From the NCBI GenBank assembly GCA_016859345.1, contig CM029123.1, forward strand, positions 3,869,501-3,933,500: 64,000 bases of DNA. Direction: 5' to 3'. The DNA is from Istiophorus platypterus. Its lineage: Eukaryota > Chordata > Actinopteri > Istiophoriformes > Istiophoridae. Shown here piece after piece: positions 1 through 10,930 of the stretch. The notes below the pieces were generated by a model that was not told where the DNA came from, ran no database searches, and was given only the letters and a program-made list of their open reading frames with translations. How positions within the stretch are numbered: the stretch's first letter is position 1; the number at the start of each line of letters is the position of its first letter. The position numbers were made by a program, and so were the translations under genes.

Positions 1-711
1 TATGCTAATGCTCTAGTCTACCTGTATTTACCCCTAAGTGCAGGAAGCAATCTGTTGATTGCGAGAAAGCAATTTTCCTGAAAGAAGGGGAGAGCGGGCT
101 GTGAGAAAGACTGAATGAGAGGGTAACAAGAGATCTTCTTTAAGCTGCGGCAAAAGCAATTTACAGAGGACGACAATTTTCCTGGCTGTGAAAGGAGCGC
201 TCTCTCTAATTGTGCCTACACAGAGCCATCAAGATGGGAATACAGAAAATAGAAGAGCAGGCGCACATATATCCAAGAGCAACTTAGGGGTATAAGCAGG
301 GAAACGGCTATAAAACCCTTCTTTTATTTAGTCAGGAATACATTATGGAAAAAAAAATCGAGATGCTCATTCAAGCTGTAGATTATTGAAAAAAAGAAAA
401 AGTTCCGATAAACACAGCAACAGCCTGGGTACATTGTGTATTTTCAGCTCAGGCTAATTACCTTTAGGTTCTACATTATATATAACAAACTCCAACCAAA
501 CATGATGACACGTCTAAGAGAGAATGGCCTCCATCTCCCGGCTTGTTTCTTTTCTCCTGCACCGGCATAATGCAACTCCAAATGCTATAATGATGAATGG
601 GGACATTGTCCTTTTAATTTGTTTGTTGGTCCTTGTGTTGCCCGAGAAGGAATATGTAGAAATTAATTGCTCTTTCTGACAAGGAGTGGGCCCGGTGTTT
701 GTGTAAGTGTT

Positions 712-715
<4 letters not shown>

Positions 716-752
<37 letters not shown>

Positions 753-798
753 ATGCATGCATGCATGTGTGTGTGTGTGTGTGTGTGCGTGTCTGTGT
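716..798. repeat. (TG)n-(GCAT)n-(TG)n compound microsatellite
   Basis: TG dinucleotides to 750, four GCAT units (751-766), then TG again to 798. This alternating purine-pyrimidine tract can adopt Z-DNA, and the GCAT centre is self-complementary. It explains the spurious Cys/Val-rich and Thr/His-rich open frames on both strands. Confidence 0.97.
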
Positions 799-1080
799 AG
801 GGGGGGTTCTAAAAATAAAGTAGCAGAACCATGTGTGTGGTGCCAGATTGGGCACAGTGCTGTGCTCGTCTCGCTCTGGCTCGACTTCTATCTGCCCGTG
901 TGATAAAGCTGCTAACAGGCCTTTATCGGAGCGCAAGGGGAAATATGCTCCTGCCAGATTAGGCCCCAGACTCTGCCAAGGTTATAAACAGCCTGTTATC
1001 TGTGTCCCAAACAGAGTAATCCACGCTCTATCAGCACCCAAACATATGGGCCACACAGAGCAGAGATAGCCTCTGATGGA

Positions 1081-1480
1081 CACTTGGTTTTAATTGCAAT
1101 GAGAGCCAGCGGAGCATCGCTGGGAGAGAAAAGGACATAAAAAAGGTCTGTTATTGTGGACATCTCCCGGCCCCGGCGTAGCTGGCCAACATTCACAAAG
1201 ACCAACCTCGACCTTTCTGCAATGCTGCACCTGCTGCTTCCTGGGCGCTCTGGTGATATCATGAATGAGCAGGGCAGCGTCTATGTTACGTTTCCAGGAA
1301 TCTATTAAAGCCCTGCTGGATATTTGTTTTCCACTCAAATTAATATTTTCCCTTTTCATCCGATGTCATTTGGTGTCTTTGTGCATTTTGCCGGCATGCT
1401 AAATTAGATCTTGGCAGCAGTAAGTATGCATTAATGTGATTAGGCACTGATGGGCTATTTTCAGTTCTCAACACAACCCG
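1081..1480. promoter_or_regulatory. Candidate conserved non-coding element
   Basis: This is a complex, repeat-free block with homeodomain-type cores (TTTAATTG, ATTAATAT, GCATTAATGTGATTAG), balanced base content and no coding frame worth calling. That is the look of developmental CNEs in introns of transcription-factor genes. The call rests on sequence character only. Confidence 0.35.
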
Positions 1481-2544
1481 GGCTATTCTTCAGCTGATGT
1501 TCACAAAACATCAGTTCTCGGATGCACTGTCTCCCTAATCAATAACAAACTTAAACTTCCCCGGTCACAGACTCGGTAAACAAAAGTCACTAAGACACTC
1601 CGTCTTTCAGCACAAAACACCGACTCAAACAATCTCAGTAAAAGTCTAAATGGAGTGAGGACAGCAGTGAGAGGTGATGCAGGGTGAATTGAGTCTTTCA
1701 GTCTTGCAGGAACTGTGTAGGTCATGTGTTGAAAAGGCTACTGTAAATATGAACAATTATATTTATATTTTGGGGTTACAGCTTTGCCCCTGGAATACCT
1801 CATCCCTTTGATTCAAACCAGTTTTATTGGACTTTTACTTCAACATCTTTAAGCCAACATTAATTGATATTTTGGCCTCTGGGGGCAGCACAATAAGCTC
1901 TGAACACTGACTTATTAACATCATATGAAGCTGACATGGCTAATGCGTTAGAAAACAGTTGCCTACTTAAACATACAGCAGACATGGAGAAAATTTGCAT
2001 TCATTTGAAGCTGTGTTTCTGACAAACAAATGAACAAAAGTCTCTTTCCTTTTAGCTCTGTTTTGATGTCCTCTACCTCCTGAGGGAAATATCTGTCTTT
2101 TTCACTGCTAAATGCTCCACTATGTCACTAAATTTGTCTCCTGTTTGCTGCTGGAAACAACACTGATAAAAGCAGTGAGCTGAACCACTTGAATCTTGTT
2201 TTCAACCCTTGACCAACATGGTAATACAGACATTGTTAAAATGAAATCCAACTGGGCAAAGAACAAGAACCCAGAGAATCAGACAGGGTTTAAACAAAGC
2301 TCAAGGTCAGTAAAACGTATCTGGTAGAGTTTTAATGCTGACTTACTGCACTTACCCCAGTGGTTGCAGTTCTACAGTGCAATGACGAACTACAGCTGAT
2401 ATTTGGGTGTGCTAATTCAGGGTTTTACCTCAAAGTCTGATTAAACTGCTGTTTTATTTATTGCATGTCAGGCTGTCTGAACCCTTACATTTTTGGCCCA
2501 TTTCTCAGTTGTAATGGTCTAAGCAATTTCTTTTATTAGTACAG

Positions 2545-2921
2545 AATTTTCTGGAGCTCTGAGGATTAGTCAATTAATCAATAAGATGACTGAAAAAAAA
2601 TATTCTGATGATAGATTAATAGATGATAGATGATAGATTCGCTTAAGTCATTTTAAAAGCAAAAATGGCAAACATTCCCTCTGTTCAAGATTCTTCATTG
2701 GATTTTAGGATTTTATTAACTGAATAACTTTTTGGTTTTGGACTCTTGGTCAGAGAGAACAGACTATTTGAATATGTCACCCTCGGCTTTAGGAAACTGT
2801 GATTGGTATTTTTCACAATTTTTTGACACATGCTAAAAATCCATACAATTAAGTCAATGATTGAGAAAATGATCAGCAATTTATTCCATAATTAAAAAGG
2901 AATCATGTGCAGCCCCAGTGT
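2545..2921 (-). mobile_element. Degenerate non-autonomous repeat (fish 'GCAGCCCTA' family), copy 1
   Basis: The sequence opens with GATTAGTCAATTAATCAAT, passes through TTGGACTCTTGGTCAG and ACTGTGATTGGTATTTTTCAC, and ends near GTGCAGCCCCA. This order matches a short interspersed repeat common in percomorph genomes, here reversed. It is diverged and has no coding capacity. I do not give a database name. Confidence 0.6.
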
Positions 2922-3099
2922 TATCATAACCAAGAGAAATGATAGGAAAAACTATGAAAGTACCAACCAAGTTGTAATAAACCTACTTGTTCATGACATC
3001 TAACTAAGCTCAAAACAATGGAAAGATACACTCAGTGGTTATTATCATGACACTCTTTCTTGTATTCCAGGATCGTTGTTCAGTTTTGACATTACAGTG

Positions 3100-3430
3100 T
3101 GAGAAAACTATACTTTCACCTCTTCCATTGTGAGGCACCAGCCGTAACGAGCAGCCGTTCCTGCGTTAATGAGGATTGAGGTAAATCTGGGAGAGATTTA
3201 GACCCTCTACTACTCTCTGTCTCCTCATATAAGCAGAAGGCTGCTCTTTCTGTCGGCAGAGCTGTGATCTGAATACCTCTGCCTTCATAAAAGATTCAGG
3301 CCTTATTGACTCCCTACTTTGGTTTCCCCGCAGAGCCTACCTCCCCAGCTCCTTTTAAATTCTGCTCTCGTGGCTGAGGATGCACACCTGCCTCAGGAAA
3401 AAAAGGACCCGGTTTAACATGGTTTCACAG
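3100..3430. promoter_or_regulatory. Candidate conserved non-coding element (weak)
   Basis: A GC-balanced, low-repeat block within AT-rich intron sequence, containing GCGTTAATGAGGATTGAGG and two pyrimidine-rich stretches. It carries no recognisable coding frame. The call is weak and based on contrast with its surroundings. Confidence 0.22.
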
Positions 3431-4844
3431 CTTTTATAGCCTCCCCTCAACCACACCTAGATCATATCGTTCTGCGTACAAGAAATGTACATCTAAGCTC
3501 AGAGCATCGTTAGACGACCCTGAAAATGAAAATAAAATTCTGTACAATCTATTAACCTGAAATAATACAGTATACATCAAAGAGCCAGTTTCGCACCGTT
3601 GTATTGTTAAATTTACTAATCACTCAGCTATTAATGACACACAGGGTCAGCTGGGGATTATTGGCATTATAAAACGCCACATCACATCTGTTATGCTTAA
3701 TATTGATATATCATGTTCCTTTTATTTCAGCATCTGTTACCTGCTCTTTACTGCACATCATTACCGACTGACTGCAGCATTAAAGCCACACAGGCTGAGC
3801 TCATCTGTCTCTCTATACAATATTTCAAACACAACCTACACAAAAGGGCACAAAGTCTAATAAATTCCTCATTTTATATACTGCCCCCAGATTTCAAAGT
3901 CCTGTCCAATAAAGTTTTAAATGTCATGAAGGACCTATAACATAGATAGTATAAACCAGAGCCAAGAAAACCATGCTCTGTCCCTTGTCTTTTTATCCAG
4001 TAAAGATTTATATCTTTGAATCAACTATAAAATGGTTTGGAAACTGTCAACAAGGGGATAATTGGCCAACTTTATTGTTATGGTGATACGTCCCAACGGG
4101 CTCATTTCTCTTTTCTCACTGTCTATGAGAAAACTGTGTTCAACATTGTCGATAAGCCTGTCTCAATTAATCAAAGCATTAATATGAATCTCTTCCGGTG
4201 AGTGTGTTAAAGAGAAAAACTTTTACCGAAGTCAAAACAAGCAAAAATGATACTGATATATAATGACGACTCACTCTGGTTGTAGCTTGTATACAAAAAG
4301 AATTCAAAAAGCTCAGCCTGCTCTTGACCTCTACAAGCAGCACTAACCCTCTGCCAAGGATTTCCGAGTTCAGACAAACTGGTCAAACAAAGAAAAGTGG
4401 ACCAGCATCTCTAAGGCACAGCGTTTCACACTTGGGTAGAGGCGGAGGACAGGCCTTTTAATGACACACAGTCCCCCCAGTCACCTAGAATGAACATGCA
4501 GTGCTGGAAATAGACCGGAAACTCTGCCTCACCAGAAACCTGGTGATGCCTGCCTGCCTGCCAAACAAATCCTGCCACTGCACAGAGAGACAAACCCCCA
4601 ACTACGTCTCAATCACACAAACCAAACACGATCGAAGCATGTTATCCAGTGAGTTATAACACCATCGCTGAGTAATGCCTGCACATACTGCAGCACACTT
4701 CAGTCAGTTGATGTGCTGCTGTGTAGCTACCAAATAAACACTTCACTTTCCAGACAACAAAATCCTTATCAAAGCCAAGGGGATATTTCTGTTGAGTTTA
4801 CAGTTGCTTTAAATCCAAGGTAAGCAACTCAGTAAGCAATGTGG

Positions 4845-4925
4845 CTGGGTATCAAAATTTTACAATAGAGTTCTAAATACCCTTGGTACCAACCAAAACT
4901 CAGCGATACTTTTTACATACCTTTC
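4845..4925. mobile_element. Fragment of a fish interspersed repeat (weak)
   Basis: GGCTGGGTATCAAAATTTTA followed by CCTTGGTACCAACCAAAACTC resembles the 'GGGTATCG...GGTACCGATACC' repeat seen widely in teleosts. The copy is short and diverged. Confidence 0.3.
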
Positions 4926-5119
4926 TTGGATGAATTATGAACACATCTTTCTGTGATTTTTTTCTTCATTTTAACTAAAGTTAAAGCATTTATAGCTCTG
5001 CTCTCTAGGGGAAATCTCAAAGACTTCAAGCATCAACAGAGATTATGGTAGAAGAACCCATCCCTTGTCAGAAAGACATAAATAAACCTTAGGCTAAATC
5101 TTAACTTATCTTAAATAAA

Positions 5120-5335
5120 CAATACCTAAACTATAAGGACAAAATCAATAAGGTGATTACTGCTCAATCATTCGACACAAAAATGATCGTTATTTATCTT
5201 TGATTTTTGGACTGTTGGTCAGTCAAAAAAATCAATCTCACTAACCTCGGACTCAGGGGAACTGTGATGGACATTTTTCACTATTTGTGACACTTTAGAA
5301 ACTAAACAAAATGAAAATAATTGTTACATACAAAC
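5120..5335 (-). mobile_element. Degenerate 'GCAGCCCTA'-family repeat, copy 2 (partial)
   Basis: It contains TTTTTGGACTGTTGGTCAG and GAACTGTGATGGACATTTTTC followed by a TTTGTGACACTTTAGAAAC segment, the same order as in copy 1. Both ends are lost or too diverged to place. Confidence 0.55.
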
Positions 5336-7379
5336 CTAAAAAAATATAGCTTATATCACAGAATAATAGTGAGAAGGCGCTAGTTATAATGGGTGCACCA
5401 TATAGGAATATGATTGTTACCCACACAGCTGTGAATAAATGAGTAATTGTGAAGCATGAATGAAACAGCTGATGTCAATCAGCCCATTCCAGCAGAACAT
5501 CAGTACTCTTCTCAAACACAAGGAGTTTAGGTTGAAGCAGTTGCACAAGAACTTTGCAGTAAATACTTTAAAACTGGAAAAAAAAAATAATCAAAGAATA
5601 AGTAAATATAAGTATGAATTTGACCACGGACCGCTCACAATATTCTGTCAGTATCAAAAAAGTATTGAATTTAAGCACCAAGCCCTCATAAGGAATTGTT
5701 TTTAGGATTTAGATTTGAATCACTACTGCCTTCGACTTTTCTATTCATTTAACATGACAAATAGGTCACTTATTTAGTATTAATACTGAGTGCTTTCATA
5801 TTGATTGTGCTTTTCTTTGCCAGTGGAAACTGCGTGGCTGGTTTGCTGCTTGGAGACGGGACATTTCATACATAAAGTAACTCACCTGTGCCTCAGTGCA
5901 AACACTCCTAGTATTGAATTCCGACTCCCAAAATGGATTCCCCTCCTCCAGCACTAAATTCCCTGGCTTCCACCAGTCTGCTATGACAAAGAGAGTAAAG
6001 GCAAGCAGCACTGGGGTTAAGGCTCCAAGTCTCCTAATGAGCTTCTCTGTTCCAGTATGTTGCATAAACCCATTACCTCCCAGCACATTACCTCATTCAT
6101 TTCTTATATGTGGATAGCTTCCCTCTCCCAAGAGCATGGCCTTTCAGACACGGATCGTGGTGTACTGTATGCACACATGTCTCACAGTAAGCATCTATAA
6201 TGTTTCTTTTTCACATAGACATTGAGTTGACCCTGAGATATCAGACAAGCACTGAGGAAAAAAAGATAAACTCTACTGGCAGGAGATGTATTATTCAGAG
6301 AAAAGAAAGAGGGAAAAACAGAAAGAGAGAAGGAAAGAAAATGTCTCCCCTCACAGTAGTATTATCTCAGTATGTGGCAGCTATTGCAGTGTAGGATGAA
6401 AGACGCAGGTGGTAGTGTGCTCCACGGGCCTCAAGCTAATCTGTGGATGCAGTCGAGGTTGATGTTGTCCCTGGATTCTCTTGAGTACATAAATGCAGGG
6501 ATTCAAACATACAATGCCAATACAGGCCGGGTATAAACACTGGGGTCCAGGTGATAGAATAGCCCCCTGTAACTGTTCACACTATAATGGCTCACATGGT
6601 AAATTCTGAAAAACGTACCATTCCATACCACTCATCTCAACAGTACTCTTCATTCAGTAATTATCCCTAGTTGCTTCTGCTATGCAGTTTTATTGATCAA
6701 CTGCTGTCAAAGATGTTTCACATTAAATGCCGCCAGTGACAGGAAGGATTTGTGTTCTCCTTGAGCTGCTGAAATTCTTTTAATGTGCAGTATCTAGCAG
6801 AAAACTTAGAGTTTCATTTACAGTGGCTTAACCATGATTGAAAAAACAGCAAAGTGGAAGAAACGGGGATTTTTTTTTCATGTGAAGCATCTGAGGAGTA
6901 AATGTTGCATTTTTGACAGTAACTTAACAGCAATATAAAAAAACAAAAAACAAAAAATAGCAGTGACTGGAACTTTTCAGCAGAAATCCTCACTAATTAC
7001 ACATTTCTGATATCTTCTACTTATATATCCTGCACTTCCTGTTTTACATTCGAAGCATAGTAGGAACCACCGGAAGACTTTTAATGTAAAACATGTGAGC
7101 AGAACATGATGCGTTTGGTTGAAAACCATGTCTACATAGCAGGCTGGCTCTGTCTGCACTTCTTAATAATGAATTTACTGTTGGAGAATTTCTTGTATTT
7201 GTATTAGGGCCTAGTATGACCAGCAGAATGTGTTTTCACCTTTGAGCTGACTCTAACTAAAGGGCTAACAAGTGAAAATATAGATAGTATCCTCCACAAC
7301 ACTATTCACCGTGCTGAGTACAGTTTGGCCAGCACTTCAAACAATCACATCAAACAAACAAAGACATGACTGGCTTACA

Positions 7380-7720
7380 CGTAACAAACCACTTTATAAA
7401 GTGTTGTGTTGATTGATGGTGGATCGTGAATAAATCCTGTCAATTGTCAATTAGGCCACACTAATCCTCTGTCTTTTCCCAACCAGAGAATATTTATGCT
7501 TTTGGAAGACAATATTAAATTACTGCGACAGCAGTCGCTGTTTGCAGCAGCTTCTCGTGTGCAGGAAACTGAGGACATACGTGTTAGATCGCACTAACAG
7601 AGGGATTTATTCAAATTCAGTGACACCTTAGTTGGAAATCGGTTGGGCCTTAATTTCATCTCAGTGTCAGAACACTTTATTTTGTCACCATAAATCAACA
7701 CTGGGCCCAGAAACAATGGG
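7380..7720. promoter_or_regulatory. Candidate enhancer with PBX-HOX and MEIS sites
   Basis: A repeat-free block containing TGATTGATGG (7410-7419), a match to the PBX-HOX consensus used in hindbrain enhancers of Hox group 1-2 genes. A CTGTCA (MEIS/PREP half-site) follows about 20 bases later at 7438-7443, then CAATTAGG. The order and spacing resemble bipartite PBX-HOX/PBX-MEIS enhancers. It lies in intron 2 of pbx1, so autoregulation is plausible. Binding is inferred from motifs only. Confidence 0.42.
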
Positions 7721-8779
7721 CCTATTTCTCAAGTGAGCAGCAGCTCATTCCACACTGTGGAGGGAGACTGTGACTCTGAATAAAGTACTCAATAGGGCAT
7801 GAGTGTTTACATGGATATCAATATTTAATCAGAGCTAAAGGCAGCTGCAATTCACAGAGACAATGGATGGAGTTTACATGGAGTGCCATGCCATGAGCCA
7901 AATAATTTGTGGAGTTTGAATAACTTCCTTGACACTTAAATGAAAAAATAAACAATGACATCCAATCAAGGCCAAGTGGGAATCTTGACCCTGAGCCTGT
8001 GCACAATAACTAAATCTTCTTACATTACAAGTGACGATGATGATAACGTGAGATCCTGTCTCGCATTGAGCCGATTCATCAGACATTTCTTCCACTTCTT
8101 CGGCGAGCAGCGCCGAGGACACCAATGTCTGTTGTTGATGTCATTGTTTGTCAGGCTGAGTCAGTAAGTAACGTTTCAATCTGAGCCATTTGGACTTCAT
8201 TAAAGCTCCGACCACAGCCCTCACACATCAATCAAAGGAAACATTGTGAGCAAATGTGTCTCCTGTTGTAATTGGATGCAGCCCTTTTTTCTGTCACACA
8301 GTGACAGTGTATGCAGTGCTGGAAAACTGTAATGCAACCCGCAGTGAATCATTCTGTTTGAAGAGGGAATGTCTTCAATATGAAATCCATATGAATGTTT
8401 CAAAACCTCCTCCAAGTTTCCATTAAAAAAAGAAAAAAAACAATCTTCCACTAAATTTCCGGAGAAAATGGTCACCATCTTTCTCTGCTGTCCTCTGCAT
8501 GTGGCTCCCTTCTCTCCTCTTCTCCTCCAAGGCGAAGTTAAAACAAAGCATCAAAATCCAAGCTTTAATAATTGAGGGAGAAACTGCAGGGTACTCTGCT
8601 CATGCCTTCTTGATTTGAAGAGTCCTTAAAAGATGCATGGATGCCTCCCCAGAGGGAGATGGAAGGGCTTCATGGAGCTGAGGCTCTGTACACTTAAAGA
8701 TTATGTGTGCATCCGCTAAAGCAAGATGACCAGAAAAATGCTCAGAGGACCATTATTCTCTGCCGAAGGGTTTGAAGGA

Positions 8780-9260
8780 TGGGCACCAAGCTGATAAGAT
8801 ACTATCAATATTCATGCTTCTAAATCAATTATATCCCCAAGTACTTCAAATGCAAATGATTTGGCTGGCGACATGTTTTCAGAGTGACTCTGCAGACTGC
8901 AATAATTGAAAGCGGGATATACAAAGCTAGGTAAACAAGCACTTACACACAGACTTAGCTTAAGAGGAAGGGCGATAAGGATCCCAGTAAACATAAATGT
9001 GTCAGCTGTTTACAGCAAACACATTCAGGGGGTTTCTAGTTTACCCCAGCAGCCCGGCCGAGCTCAGGCTGTGCCTTTAAAATGTAATCTCTGACTCAGA
9101 TGTATCGCTTTCTCTTCACCCCGCCATTAAGGCTACGGTCTAAATTATTGATCTCCCGCGTTCATCAGCATAGCAGTCACGTCCGAGCGCAGGGGATCTA
9201 ACTCCGGCTGTGTCCCCACGCTCCAGCCACTGAAATAATTAGGAGGAGTTCTCATTAAGG
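8780..9260. promoter_or_regulatory. Candidate conserved non-coding element with POU octamer
   Basis: The block has an exact octamer ATGCAAAT (8850-8857) followed by GATTTGGC, a CpG-bearing stretch (9120-9210), and GAAATAATTAGGAGG with TCATTAAGG near 9232-9260. It is low in repeats. The overlapping 122-residue plus-strand frame (9275-9643) resembles no known protein. Confidence 0.38.
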
Positions 9261-10179
9261 GAGAATGAAAGGTTGTGAAAGAGAGGAGGGGAGAGCAGCC
9301 TGAGGGGCATTCTGGGTGTTTAATGTCTTCCCCTGGGCCTCCGGATCATTCTGATCAAATCCTGAGGCTGTGTCTAAAGACGACAGGCCGTGCCGCAGGA
9401 AAATACACACGCTGTGTGGACACACAAATAATACATCAAGACATCAAGAGAGAGGAGCGATGCATAAATAAAGATGCACCACCGTGCAACCAAATTAATA
9501 ATAAATTGTTAGGATTGGGATCGATAGCATCAGTGCATAACCTCAGCTGTATAAATAAAGCTAGAAAGGCTACTAGAGATGCAGTTTGTTTAGCAAATGT
9601 AGTGGAGCAGTCCCTGTTCAGCTTGTTGTATTTCAGCTGCTGAGGGAATCCACAGGGCTTTTGTGCCCCAAGGTAGTTTCCTTCTTAACACTTAGTGAAT
9701 CATACAGCCAAAAATTCTACACTGTGTCGGTATGCATGTATGTGTGTTTGTGTGTCTGTGACGTACGTGGAATGCAAAATGTTGACTCTGAACAGAAAGA
9801 CTGAAAGTTAAAAAAAAATGAATAAAATGACAATGGCAGCATAATGAATATTTGATTTGAAACTATTTCTGGAAGCTGTAGACATTTTAGATTGTAGCTG
9901 CCAGAAATAACAATACGCCATATGTGCCCACACTACACAGAAGGAGCAAAAACACCTTCAATTTCAGTCAGACCAAGATTCAGGACTAAATTAGACCAAG
10001 GTGCCAGGAATATGGAAATTTCCTCATTCATTTTTCAAGATAAGAGTGCACTACAAAGAAATTGCATTGTCATATCGCTCTTTAGAAGGAAACACTGAGC
10101 AGAGCCTGCAAACTGAGTTTGCAAAGGGACCAACTGAGGATTTGCATGCTACAGTTACATTTGTACCAAAATGGCTTTT

Positions 10180-10480
10180 GCAGTGACTGGTGAAGTCCAT
10201 GAATCTTTTTGTCACATTGTGCTTTCACTGTCGGCTTGCCTCACGCTGCGACTCCTGAGCTTTCTAAGTAGCTCAGTGTCGAGGCCACACCCCTCGTTAG
10301 TGGGGAGGGTTCATTATGCAAATGATCCTGCTGGAGCGGTATCAACGAGGCGCACGCTCCGTTATCATTTTCTGCCGCCGGGGCTCTTCTTCTCCCCGAT
10401 CGCTCATACGGAATCATGGCCTAATAGCATCCCATTAACATAATTGCCAGCACAACTAGTGTTCCGTGTCTCAGAGCCAC
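10180..10480. promoter_or_regulatory. Candidate conserved non-coding element with POU octamer
   Basis: CATTATGCAAATGATCC (octamer at 10316-10323) sits in a CpG-richer block (10270-10410) with TTATCATTTTC and CCCATTAACATAATTG. This is unusually GC-rich for intron 2 and free of repeats. A second octamer lies just outside at 10140-10147. Confidence 0.38.
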
Positions 10481-10511
10481 TCTGCTGCTCTGCCAGCCGA
10501 AAAAGAGAGAA

Positions 10512-10546
10512 GAGGATGGGTGAGGGTGAGGGTGAGGATGGGGGGT
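10512..10546 (+). repeat. G-rich tandem tract (GGGTGA units)
   Basis: Several GGGTGA-like units followed by GATGGGGGG give at least four G-runs on the plus strand, enough for a possible G-quadruplex. Confidence 0.6.
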
Positions 10547-10779
10547 GTAGAAAAAAATTTAATTAAGCCAACGCATTGGCCACTCCTTCCCACCGTAAAT
10601 GTGTGTTTTCTTTTTTCTTTTTTCCAAAGAGAAGAGGGCAGAGCTTTTGTTTTCAAGAGACCTTGAGAGTCTTCCTGTGCTCCTAAGAAGCAGGCAAGGT
10701 GCTCAATATTCCACTGATGAGCTCACAGCAGATGCCAGAATCATGTCCAAACCTAGTCTGCCAGGCAAAATAAAATCCC

Positions 10780-10930
10780 CATTATTTTTTAATTAAATCT
10801 TAATTAAAATATATTACAGCGCCGATTCTGCAAATCTCTCCTAATGTGAAAATGCGGCCCATTCAAGCATATTTACACATCTTTAATTAACGCAGCACAT
10901 TCTTTTAGTCTAACAAGCCGTGGACTTTTG
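10780..10930. promoter_or_regulatory. Candidate AT-rich homeodomain-site cluster
   Basis: Three TTAATTAA-type sites occur within about 100 bases (TTTAATTAAATCTTAATTAA near 10788-10807 and CTTTAATTAACGC near 10882), around a GC-balanced core. This is typical of developmental enhancers, but clustering in an AT-rich intron can also be chance. Confidence 0.33.

Noticed and set aside
514..936. 140-residue minus-strand open frame, one of the longest in the window
   Set aside because: Its core is a Thr-His run produced by the TG/GCAT microsatellite at 716-798. The flanks match no family.
9275..9643. 122-residue plus-strand frame
   Set aside because: There is no recognisable motif and no splice context. 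It overlaps the edge of a CNE-like block inside an intron.
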